The notes under the pieces are model-generated. The model saw only the letters and a program-made list of their open reading frames with translations, had not been told where the DNA came from and did not search any database. The translations under genes were made by a program, and so were the position numbers. Below, in pieces: positions 55,010 through 64,000 of a stretch of DNA of 64,000 nucleotides; the stretch's first letter is position 1; every line of letters begins with the position of its first letter. The stretch comes from Mermis nigrescens (Eukaryota > Nematoda > Enoplea > Mermithida > Mermithidae): positions 2,429,470 to 2,493,469 of the forward strand of contig JAVLUZ010000340.1 in NCBI GenBank assembly GCA_036768485.1, read 5' to 3'.

Positions 55010-55318
55010 ATGAAAGCAGAGCAACTTGCAGAAAGTACCCAACTAAATTTTGCTACTGATCCTGCTTTTATTGCAAAGCTGGAATTGAAGTTACTCCAAT
55101 TAACCAAACCTTCTTTGGAGCCATCATCCGCTTTCATTCTTAAAGAACTCGTATCACAAAAGGTGAATTTTATGAACGAGCTTATGAAGGGATCTGCGAC
55201 GACTTTAAACAATACTGGCGTTTTTAGTGACACTAATAACAACATTTTCATTAGAAAACTTTGTCCTAAAAGAATATCTGTCGGCGCTGAAGAATTGGAA
55301 CCGCTTATAAAACCCTAA
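55010..55318 (+). CDS. Hypothetical 102-residue protein upstream of KPTN
   Basis: The ORF starts MKAEQLAEST and ends EELEPLIKP. It has an amphipathic, probably helical middle (AKLELKLLQL; AFILKELVSQKVNFMNEL) and a polar Asn/Thr-rich linker before a basic RKLCPKRIS segment. I see no signal peptide, membrane span or known motif, and I do not recognise the family; a small subunit of a complex is a guess. A pyrimidine-rich acceptor, TTCTTGTTTCATGCAG, ends at 54989, 20 bases before the ATG. The mRNA therefore probably starts at a spliced or trans-spliced exon boundary at 54990. An upstream exon could also extend the protein, because the frame stays open to the acceptor and back to 54971. The 12-base gap to KPTN suggests one two-cistron transcript. 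Confidence -1.
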   Translation: MKAEQLAESTQLNFATDPAFIAKLELKLLQLTKPSLEPSSAFILKELVSQKVNFMNELMKGSATTLNNTGVFSDTNNNIFIRKLCPKRISVGAEELEPLIKP

Positions 55319-55330
55319 ATCGAACATAGT

Positions 55331-56518
55331 ATGTCATTAGCTGCTACCAAAGACTGCGGAATTTGTATACAACGTGGCGAAACGTATTACAAACATTTGC
55401 ACCAATCGAGTCCTAACAATTTCCATGTGCTTCGCTTGCCTAACAGCGTCGAAATAGTTATTGTATTGTGTTTGAATGGGGCATTGCATCAATTCTATGG
55501 CTTTGACTGCAGCCTTATACAGTCGGCTAGGATAGATTTGGACATCGAATTGTTTGCCGTCCATAACTTTTTAGCGGTTAGTAGTTGCACTCTGATTAGA
55601 GATGAGACTTGCTTTTTAGCAGCCGCTTGCTGTATTAAGGGTGAATCAAGATTATTGCTAATTCGATTGACCGATCAAATATCTCCTTTGCGACTGGTAC
55701 AGAATGTTAGCCTAGAATTTTATCCTTGTGCGACTAAGTTATTTCCCAGCTGCGTTGATCCTATCACGTGCACTTTTATCATTTCAACCAGCAATAGGAG
55801 AATGCTCGTTTATGGAATAGATGAAAAGTGGAACTGTCTCAAATCTTCAAAGCCAGTAACGTCCTTTTACGATAATTTTATTGTGACTGATAACATAATT
55901 AGCTTGGATTTTGCTTTTTTCGATGAAGCTGTTAGTTATTTTTGCGCTCTTGGCTTAGACAATGGGGAGCTAATTATATATGAAATGTCCTTGCAACACC
56001 CATTCACGCCTTTACGTAATGTGTCACAGATATTTGATACTCCTATCTCTATTATAGATTTCTTCCCAAAAATGTACAGTAAATCTAGTGCATGCGGTGC
56101 TGCTTTGCACAATCGTTTTATTTTGTATGCACCTGCGCTTGGCCCATGCTACGTAGGCAAATGGTTACAAAATCAGAATAGCGAGCAGAGCTCAAAACAA
56201 GTTTCGGATCATCACGTCTTAGAAATTAGAGCTGCAAATTCCCTACCTGTTTCAGACCGTTATGATGCCATACTTTGCTGTTGTACTGGATGCGATTTTG
56301 CGGACGAAAATGGCGAATATCTGATGTACCTTGGCACATTTTCATCAAAGTTGTTGGTCTACAAAATGTCGCTTTTCCCTTTCGAGCACCAAGGAGAGTT
56401 ATTATCCGTTAACGATTTCTTATCGCCTGTAATTGGTGTGAAATGTTTTTCCAATCATTTGATTGTTCTGACATGCACTGGCTTGTATATGTACGATAGC
56501 AGCACTATTCAACAATAA
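55331..56518 (+). CDS. KPTN: Kaptin (KICSTOR complex subunit) homologue
   Basis: This is a single-exon protein of 395 residues; human kaptin has 436. It reads as a beta-propeller-type protein with short hydrophobic strands and no membrane segment. The assignment rests on the C-terminal third: LPVSDRYDAILCC (about 305-317), GEYLMYLGTFSSKLLVYK (about 325-345), LSPVIGVK and LTCTGLYMY align in order with kaptin's SDQFDSVLC, PEVLVATYGQELLCYK, SPLLAM and LKGVHIL. The N-terminal block LNGALHQFYGF matches kaptin's LKGKVLGFRY. In animals kaptin joins ITFG2, C12orf66 and SZT2 in KICSTOR, which holds GATOR1 at the lysosome to restrain mTORC1; it was first described as an actin-associated protein. The ATG lies 12 bases after the stop of the preceding ORF. 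The TAA stop is inside an AATAAA (56514-56519), so the 3' UTR may be very short. Confidence -1.
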   Translation: MSLAATKDCGICIQRGETYYKHLHQSSPNNFHVLRLPNSVEIVIVLCLNGALHQFYGFDCSLIQSARIDLDIELFAVHNFLAVSSCTLIRDETCFLAAACCIKGESRLLLIRLTDQISPLRLVQNVSLEFYPCATKLFPSCVDPITCTFIISTSNRRMLVYGIDEKWNCLKSSKPVTSFYDNFIVTDNIISLDFAFFDEAVSYFCALGLDNGELIIYEMSLQHPFTPLRNVSQIFDTPISIIDFFPKMYSKSSACGAALHNRFILYAPALGPCYVGKWLQNQNSEQSSKQVSDHHVLEIRAANSLPVSDRYDAILCCCTGCDFADENGEYLMYLGTFSSKLLVYKMSLFPFEHQGELLSVNDFLSPVIGVKCFSNHLIVLTCTGLYMYDSSTIQQ

Positions 56519-56519
56519 A
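56514..56519 (+). terminator. AATAAA polyadenylation signal overlapping the KPTN stop
   Basis: AATAAA at 56514-56519 includes the TAA stop codon (56516-56518). A second AATAAA-like site is at about 56688-56694. Either could end the transcript. Confidence -1.
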
Positions 56520-56639
56520 ATAGTTCAGATGTACATTTACCTTACTACTGATCAAATTCTGACTTGATGACTATATCTTCTACATGTAATGTAACTTCGA
56601 GATGGTATCATTGTGATGTGAAGGTAAGTGGGCAGAACT

Positions 56640-56750
56640 GTTGCAAGATTGTCAATGAATTCTTTCTTGACAGTCTCTTTATTTGACAATAAATTCTTTT
56701 GACAATCTCTTTTTTGACAATGAATTCCATCTTGACAATCTTTCGCAATT
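56640..56750. repeat. Short imperfect tandem repeat (CTTGACAATCTCTTT-like)
   Basis: Four imperfect units of roughly 27-30 bases built on TTGACA..TTCTTT lie about 120 bases after KPTN. Nothing else is seen between 56520 and 56811. Confidence -1.
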
Positions 56751-56811
56751 CGTTAAGGATGATATTAGTAAGTTGATGATGATGCTAGATAATACTACTT
56801 AGGGCCGTATG

Positions 56812-57950
56812 ACAGAACGCGGAATAAGTTGTTCCTGAGATAAGCGCTATTCCGGGAATAGCTATTCTCGTAATAAAACTTATTCTCGTGATAGCTATTC
56901 CTGGGTTAAGGGACGGAATAAGCTATCCTAGGAATAAGAAAATTTGGTATGACAGAACGCGAAATACGCGAGGAATAGCTGTCCCTGGGATAACTGTATC
57001 TATCCCAGGATTAAGTTACGCATTCCATAGGTTTTGTGTATAAATTGGATGTCCAACGCATGGTGCATACTGTAGTCACGTTCGAATTCGAAAATATACG
57101 ACGTAAATTCAAACGTGTAGTATTCATGTACATGCGTGCGCACGGAGTAGAGTATGCATTGATGCATTGAATTAATGGGACTGCCGAATATTACCAGATA
57201 ACCTTTTTATAATTTGGTTCAATAAATGCGGCTTGCTTGCTTCTACGGAAAAGGAAAATGAAACATTGACATTGAAATCGAAAAAATGATAGCTTGCGCA
57301 TGAAATAACTACTTTTTTTGTGTAAGAAGGTACTCATTTGCGAATCTTGATGTCAACTTGTTAATTATACACACTACCTACTGCATTAATTTTTTTAATA
57401 ACTTTACTGGAGGTATTAAGTATTGCATGATCGAAAAATCATAAAAAATCAATTTTGTCGAGAGCTCAACAAGACGAGCCGCACTCATGGGGCAAACGCG
57501 CAACTAGAAAATTTTCTGTATCTGTTTTGATCGTATTACAAACGACAGCAACCAAATTAAATTTCTAGATAAAGAGGAATCAATTGCCTATCCAATTAAA
57601 AATTTTTTAACACATTTACTTCTTTTAAAATCGCTTTAGAAACGATTTTTACTACTATTCCGCTGTCTTATACCTGCTCCGACCAGGTATAAAATGGCGG
57701 GATAAAAGCGGCCGTTTTTATTCCCGAGATAACTTATTCCGCCTTCTGTCATACCGCTTATTTTTATTCCGCCGTTTTATCCCTAGGTTAGCGCCTGGAA
57801 CGGCGCTATTCCGCGTTCTGTCATACCAACTTTATTCCTGGAATATCACTGTTTATTCCGCTTCCTGTAATACCAAAATATTTTATTCCGCCCTCGTATC
57901 CCACTGTTTTATCCTGGAATAGCACTATTACGCGTTCTGTCATACGGCCC
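56812..57950. mobile_element. G2: PIF/Harbinger-like element, TTA target duplication
   Basis: The 20-base TIR GGGCCGTATGACAGAACGCG is perfect at both ends, flanked by TTA (56809-56811, 57951-57953). Subterminal arrays are built from GGAATAAG/TATTCC words. The middle is AT-rich without a transposase. Confidence -1.
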
Positions 57951-58059
57951 TTAGTTATCGTGTTAATTTGGCCATGTCCTGCAAAGCTGAAAAAATTAAA
58001 ATAAATTTGCCCATGATGCACTAAATGAACTTTAACGGTTCATCATTATTTTTTTAGCT

Positions 58060-58225
58060 AGAACCACACATGGGCGGGGGGGGGGGGTTGCACGCCCCTC
58101 AGAAGTTGAAATAACCCCCCGCAGATTACTGTAGACCCCCAGAATTCTATTTTTAGCTACATTTTTGGCGATTTACCCCATCCTCCCCCCTCGGAATTTC
58201 GGTGCTGCCCATGTATGGTTAACCC
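58060..58225 (-). mobile_element. B-related MITE remnant
   Basis: CACACATGGGCGGGG and GCTGCCCATGTATG bound a short element with the GCAGATTACTGTAGAC middle shared with 5814-5960. No clear TSD. Confidence -1.
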
Positions 58226-58249
58226 ACACGTGGGCGTGGGGGTATGCAC

Positions 58250-58507
58250 ACACATGGGCGTGGTGGGGTTGGGGTATGCACCCCCAGAAGTTGAAATACC
58301 CCCCCCCAGAAATCAAAATCCCCCCAGAATTCAAACTTTGAAATTTTTTTGGCTTTTTTAGCAATTTTTTAATGCCATTGGATAGTGCTCGATGAGAAAC
58401 GTCGAAAAATGGTGTTTTTTTGCCATACGACCACTTTTAAGACCATTTTTTGACCTTTGAAAATTTTTTCACCCCCCTCCCCAGAATTTCGATGCTGCCC
58501 ACCTATG
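58250..58507 (-). mobile_element. B MITE, first of two at one target
   Basis: GTATGCAC stands at 58242-58249 and 58508-58515. The element is a standard inverse B. Confidence -1.
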
Positions 58508-58515
58508 GTATGCAC

Positions 58516-58763
58516 CACACATGGGCGTGGGGTATGCACCCCCCAGAAGTTGAAATACCCCCCTCCAGAAATTAAAATACCCCCCCCAGAATTCAAATTT
58601 TGAAATTTTTATTGCTTTTTTAGCGATTTTTTGATGCCATTGGATAGTGCTCGATGAGGAACGTCGAAAAATGGTGTTTTTTGCCATACGATCAATTTTA
58701 AGACCATTTTTTGAACTTTGAAAATTTCTTCACTTCCCAGAATTTTGGTGCTGCCCACGTATG
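58516..58763 (-). mobile_element. B MITE, second of two at one target
   Basis: GTATGCAC stands at 58508-58515 and 58764-58771, so three copies of one 8-mer separate two MITEs in the same orientation. Confidence -1.
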
Positions 58764-58974
58764 GTATGCACCCCAAGAGAGCCGAATACCCCGCCCCCCC
58801 AAAAAAAAACCGAAAATACCCCGCTCATCCTAGAATTCAATTTTTGAATTTTTTTGTTTTTTTCGCGATTTCTTGATGTTGAATTTTCCTCTATCGTCAT
58901 TTTTTACTTATTTTGATTTAAAAATTGTCTCAGTTCACTCTAATTCTGCTTTTCAGCACCTGCTTGAGAGTTCA

Positions 58975-59840
58975 CCCATAGGTTGGCAGCACCAAAATTC
59001 TGGTGGGGTGGGGGCGCAAGATTTTTTCAAAGTCAAAAAATGATGCTATGGCGAAAAACGCCTTTTTAAGCGTTTTTCATCGAGCACTATCCATTAGCAT
59101 AAAAAATTGCGAAAAAAACACAAAAAAATTAAAAATGGAATTCTGGGGAGAGTGCATACACACATGGACGTGGGCGGTTGTCCATAGGTCGGCGGCGCCA
59201 AAGCTAGGGGGGCAAGATTTTTCGATAGTCAAAAAATAGCCTTAAAAATGGTGGTTTGGTGAAAAATAACACCATTTTCAACGTTGCTCATCGATCACTA
59301 CCCATTTCATCAGAAATTGCGGAAACAAATTTTCAAAAATTGAATTCTGGGGGGTATACTGGTTTCTGAGGGGTGCAGCATACCCTCACGCTTAGGTATA
59401 GGTTGTACCCCTAGAAGTTGAAATTCCCTCCCAGATTAGCAGACCCCCAGATTTCCATTTAAATAACATTCTTGGCAATTTCACCCCTGACCACCCCCAC
59501 CCCTCCAAAATTTTTCGTGCTGCCACGTATGGTGCATAACCATAGGTAGGCAGCGCCGAAATTCTGCGGGAAGGAATTGAAAAAATTTCTATGGGGGTGA
59601 AAAAATTTCTATGGGGTGAGAAAAATTTTCAAGGTCAAAAAATGGTCTTAAAAGTGGTCGTATGGCGAAAAAACACCATTTTTCGACGTTTCTCATCGAG
59701 CACTATCCAATGGCATTAAAAAATCTCTAAAAAAGCTAAAACAAATTTTCAAAAATTTGAATTCTGGGGGGGGGTATTCGAACTTCTGGGGGTTGCATAC
59801 CCCCCCCTCCCCCATCCACATGTGTGCATAACTCCTATGC
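58975..59840 (+). mobile_element. Cluster of three diverged B-type MITEs
   Basis: B signatures begin at about 58978, 59183 and 59538 (CATAGGTNGGCAGCACCAAA-like) and run to about 59160, 59400 and 59830. Clean duplications were not found. Positions 58772-58974 and 59841-60328 show nothing further. Confidence -1.
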
Positions 59841-60328
59841 CCATGTGTGATCACTAGCACCGCAGATGGATACGGTGGTTAGCCCGGCAGAATTTGACCC
59901 CTCCCTAAGAATTCGGCAGATGCGCGCTCAGGAATTGGTTCGCAGTTTCGTCTCACTTAGACCTCAGAATCCGGTTACTGCCTGTGAATGAGCGTGTCAC
60001 TCGATGCAAAACTTCTTACTATTTTAGTTATACATTTTTTGTTCAACTTTTAACCAAAAATAAAGCTAATTTATGTTGATGGTTTTAGGATTTTTGCTCT
60101 TCCTAAAACAAAATTAGTTCCATAAGTTCGCTCTTTATGCGCAATACATTTTCCTTTGCATAGAGTTTTGCTGGGTGCGTTAATTTCTTTAGAAAATTTA
60201 TAAATTTTCGAAATGCTAGTATGATAAATGCTAAGCCCTTAAAATTTCAATAAAAAGTCGACTTCAAATTCAATTTACAAAACATGAGCTGAAAAAGTGA
60301 CACATTATTACATACTGCGACTCCATTC

Positions 60329-60787
60329 CAGGGGCGGATTTACGGGGTAAACGGTCCCCCATGGTCTAACATATTTGGCGAGGTAAAGAATGGATATATT
60401 GCAGTGATTTTTCAAATTTTTCGGTGCTTTGCGCCGGATAATATTAATTGGAATTTATTTTTTGGCAGCGTGGAAGTCATATTTTCGTAGTTTTCCATTT
60501 TTTAGCGTAAATTCTACAAATTATCACTTCGTGTTTTGCAGTCAGGAAATTGCGAAGTGAAATGTTGCCTAAATTTCACTACGCTAACCTTAAAGAAATT
60601 TTAGCGCTTTTATGCAAAGATGCCAAACTTTTTTGTAAAAAATTGCGCCAGAATCATTTTGAGTAAAAACATACATATATGGACATTGTGAAATGGCGAA
60701 AAACATTGCTTTGCAAGTGCATAGCGGATTCTTGACTGGGGAAAGCTTGAATACCGCCCCCATTCGGAAATCTTGGATCCGCCACTA
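60329..60787. mobile_element. E-type hAT-like MITE, exact 8-bp TSD
   Basis: It begins CAGGGGCGGATTTACGGGG and ends TTGGATCCGCCACTA. TSD CTCCATTC occurs at 60321-60328 and 60788-60795. It carries a TTCGGTGCTTTGCGCCGG hairpin variant. The stretch 60796-61180 shows nothing. Confidence -1.
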
Positions 60788-61172
60788 CTCCATTCATTCA
60801 TACATATTTCTGACTCTAAAAATGATCCTTTTATGCCGCCCTGAAAGCCCGTAATGCCACAGAATTAAAAAATTTCTTAGCTGAAAATGACCAGGAAAAA
60901 ACATTGAAAATGCGTATACTTATGTGCCAAATCTCAGTAATCATATAGATAAATGCCGACAGGCGGCGAGGCGGTCAACCTGATCCTTTCCCCTTGCTTG
61001 ATTTTGTGTAATTCTGTCAATTCTGTATACGCAAATATGTATGTACATACATAGGTAACGGTATTATGACACGTCCCTTTAGGTACACACCTGTAAGCAG
61101 CTAGTGCATATAATAAGCCCAGCCTTATTTTGTGAGCATTGATCTGACATGGGCTCCAAACTCACCTGACAC

Positions 61173-61408
61173 CATAGGTGGGCGGGCAGCACCTTCTGGG
61201 GGTGCAAGATTTTTCATAGGTCAAAAAATGGTCTTAAGAATGGTGGTATGGCGAAAAAATACCATTATTCAACGTTTCTCATCGAGCACTATCTATTAGC
61301 ATCAAAAAATTGCGAAAAAACAAAAAAATTTCAAAATTAAATTCTGGGGGGTATTTGGCCTTTTGGCGGGTGCACCCCTAAGCCCCTTCCACGCCCACGT
61401 GTGCCTGC
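61173..61408 (+). mobile_element. B-type MITE, eroded TSD
   Basis: It begins CATAGGTGGGCGGGCAGC and ends CACGCCCACGTGTG. Flanks CCTGACAC and CCTGCTAT agree at 5/8 only. Confidence -1.
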
Positions 61409-63830
61409 TATGTACATTGTATATGCAAGGTCTCAATTCTGGGATTGGTCTATCTATAGTCTTTCATCAAACCTTGCACACGGAAATACGGCTACAAAAG
61501 TAGTTTCTACGTAGGCAGCTCACTGTTATACAAGCTTGCATAGTAAAACTTAATATGCTCGTCAAGTTCTTCGAGCGATATGATTGCTGCTTACAGTTTA
61601 AACCACTTTTGTAATCTGTTTACATCGACTCGAGACTTGTGATCACACTTGGGCGCGGTGGGAGGTTTGTACCCCCTGTAAGTTAAAAAAGCCCCACAGA
61701 TTACTGTTGACACCCAGAATTGTATTTTTAGTAAGTTTCGGCGATTTGACCCATCCTGACCTGACCATATGTACAAGGTGGTTGGCACCTACAGATTGTT
61801 TCACGTAACTTCGTGTATAAATTTTAAGAAATTTCATCGACATTAAGCCGAGGTTTACGATAAATGTACATATATCAGATCAATGCAAAACTCGCAATCT
61901 GTCAGCTTATTGTCGGAGACAGTTTTAAAGCTTATGACCGGAGTTGTGTGAAACAGACTGTAAATTCTAGGGGGGGCGCATAAAGGATTCGAAAAAGATT
62001 TAAAAAATAGTGGTTTAGCGAAAAAACACCATTTTCTCACGTTTCTCACGAGCACTATACATTGGCCTCAAAAAATCGCGAAAAAATTTAAAGTCGATTT
62101 ATGGAGGAGGGTATCTTGGTTTTTAAGGGGGAAGGGGGGTTCGGCTTTCTGAGGCAGTGTATGTATACCCCCACGCGTGATCCTGACCCCTTTCAGAATT
62201 TTAGCGCTGCCCACGTATGCTTCTGATCCGTGCACAAGGTTTCGTGAAATAGGCTTGTTTCATTTATCCCATAGCTTTTTCAGCAAAGCTTTTAAGAGGC
62301 TACAGTAACGACCTTCCCTACTTACTGTAGGTCATTTCGAGATCACTGTAGCTACATACATAGGAAAGAGGGGGTCTTCAATGAAATTATGTACGGTATA
62401 ATTTATTCTCGTCTTCCAGCAGATCATGCAACATAACATGCGGATGGAATTCGCGCATACAGCTTGTCATAAATCGACCGTTAAACAATAGACTAGCATT
62501 TTAAACATCGACGAAAACTTTCGCTTAGCGTACAGTGTAGTAGACCGTTCGATTATCGTCGATGCAACACGGGTTATTTTTGCCGCACTTACTATACTAT
62601 GTCATAGCAGTGTTTAGATGCTTGAATGAAGTCTATTTGGACGGTTTAATGCATCAAAATGAAAAAGGGGCGGCCGCTCGCCCCCACTCAACTTCTCTGT
62701 CGAGTTACAGTAAATCACCTATTTAGGCATACTGTGGCCTTCAAAACAATTTACTGAAAAAGCTCTCTAATAAATGAAACAGACTAGTTTTGATTTGAAG
62801 GTCGAAATATGGCGATAAAACCACTTTCCGACGTTTTTCATCATGTTGTAAGAATCTGCATAGCGTCAGAAATTACGGAAAAACTTTCAGGAATTAAATT
62901 CGTAAAGGTCGGTCTCCCGAATTTTCGTAGGTCCTGTTGGATTATGGGAGTCCCTAGACCATAGTTGCACAACATGGATCGGTCTGTGTATTCAATTAGT
63001 GAGGGTTTTGAACCAAAATGACCTCAACAATAGGGAAGTACCATAAATGCTGAAATAGCGTGAATATCCAATATTTTAAGCGTTTTAATTTAATTGTGGC
63101 ATCCATTTTTAGCCTTCATTCCCCAGAAAATTTTCTATCTTTCCTTTGTGGAGGGTCCATTCATACATCAGACATGCACAGCACGAGAATTCTGGGGGAG
63201 GGGGTGAAATTTTAAAGTGCTTTGTTTTCTGACAATGCTCTATCCTTCTAGAACATAAAAACATTAAAAAATTTCGAAAAAAAATAAAAAAGTCAAGCAA
63301 ATTGAACAATTAGGTCAAAACATGAGTGTGTATTACGCAAAGCGCTGAAAATTTGACACTTTTGAGCAAACAGAGGGCTATAAACGCTTTAAAAAAACAT
63401 TTTTTCTACAGATTTTCAGAAAATTTTGGAAACTTGAAAAATCGCCCATTCTGGGAGGGTGAAAAAGTTTCTGCTGGGAGTAAAAAGTTTTCTGACCCCT
63501 TGATCATATATGGTCTATCTACACATGTGTGTACACGGAGAGCAGCCGACTTCAGATGCTCTGGGTGGTGTAAAATTGGCAAAAATTCCAAAAAACGACA
63601 AAAATTCAATTCTGAGGATCTGCTGAATTATCGGGGGTCTACTAAACCCCTATCGGTGCCCGCGTGTGGTCTAGACTCCAGATCATACGTGCGTGGGACT
63701 AGAAACTAGGAATTCAGAGTCCGATGGGGTGAAAGCACGAAAAATTCAATTTTGCGAGTCTCAGATTCTATAAGGGTCCAGCGAGACCCCTATACCCAAG
63801 CGTGCTCGAGACCTCATGTGCATGCCTCGG
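61409..63830. other. Diverged MITE debris, no gene seen
   Basis: It contains a B-related piece at 61920-62220, another short type at 61650-61770, C-type words at 63160-63500 and otherwise AT-rich DNA. No ORF here has protein-like features. Confidence -1.
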
Positions 63831-63837
63831 CCCAGAC

Positions 63838-64000
63838 CATAGGTGAGCAGCACCAAAATTCTGGAGAGGGGGGGTAGCTTTTTCAAAGGTCAAAAATGGT
63901 CTTAAAACGGTGGTATGTACATGGCGAAAAAAACACCATTTTTCACCGTTTCTCATCGAACGCTATCCATTGGCATCAAAAAATTGCGAACAAATTTTTT
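63838..64000 (+). mobile_element. B-type MITE running off the window end
   Basis: It starts CATAGGTGAGCAGCACCAAA and shows the B body (GGTGGTATG, CATTTTTCACCGTTTC, CTATCCATTGGCATC). Confidence -1.

Noticed and set aside
57821..58021. 66-codon ORF in the right half of the Harbinger-like element
   Set aside because: It crosses the TIR and target site and has no DDE or DNA-binding features.
1..64000. CRISPR array, bacterial operon, rRNA or tRNA genes
   Set aside because: Repeats are dispersed or inverted rather than evenly spaced with spacers; genes have introns; I could not fold any tRNA cloverleaf by eye, although a scan would be needed to exclude one.

Overview
This is a eukaryotic, almost certainly invertebrate-animal, genomic window. 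It is gene-poor and AT-rich, with long GT-AG introns and a very high load of DNA-transposon sequence. Two host loci are recognisable. (1) A gene on the minus strand, with exons between 28696 and 3304, encodes an ankyrin-repeat protein that I read as inversin (INVS/NPHP2). Seven exons join in phase to about 545 residues; the C-terminal part lies beyond the left edge. (2) A compact plus-strand locus at 54990-56518 holds a 102-residue ORF of unknown function, then 12 bases, then a single-exon 395-residue homologue of kaptin (KPTN), a KICSTOR subunit. Having both genes points to a metazoan other than a fly. I cannot name the phylum.

Nearly everything else is mobile DNA. I could bound many elements exactly because they carry terminal inverted repeats (TIRs) and direct target-site duplications (TSDs). 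The dominant class has short TIRs starting CA or TA and 8-bp TSDs, as in hAT-like elements. It comes as long non-coding copies (0.8-6 kb) and as 220-460 bp MITEs (miniature elements). There are also PIF/Harbinger-like elements (TTA TSD), pogo/Tigger-like elements (TA TSD, one with a psq-type helix-turn-helix ORF), a 1.4-kb foldback element with 59-bp tandem units in its arms, one fairly complete but broken CR1/Jockey-like LINE (31.5-34.3 kb) and a second LINE 3' fragment.

Layout: 1-1669 inverted transposon body; 2785-3268 pogo-like MITE; 3304-28696 INVS exons separated by transposon-filled introns (five-level nest at 12.1-18.2 kb); 29.3-30.1 kb pogo element; 30.5-31.5 kb MITEs; 31.5-34.3 kb LINE; 34.5-35.9 kb hAT-like element holding a LINE fragment; 36.1-37.1 kb AAAGTGTCCGG element; 38.8-47.5 kb five-level hAT-like nest; 47.7-49.1 kb foldback; 49.95-50.96 kb MITE-in-MITE nest; 51.3-53.5 and 53.6-54.8 kb hAT-like elements; 55.0-56.5 kb ORF plus KPTN; 56.8-57.95 kb Harbinger-like element; 58-64 kb mostly 250-bp MITEs.

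The most unusual signals are the exactly dated nests, a recurring architecture of constant terminal tips with family-specific short-word arrays just inside, and a small hairpin (GGCGC-GAA-GCGCC) shared by otherwise different element families. No transposase long enough to drive any of these families is visible here.
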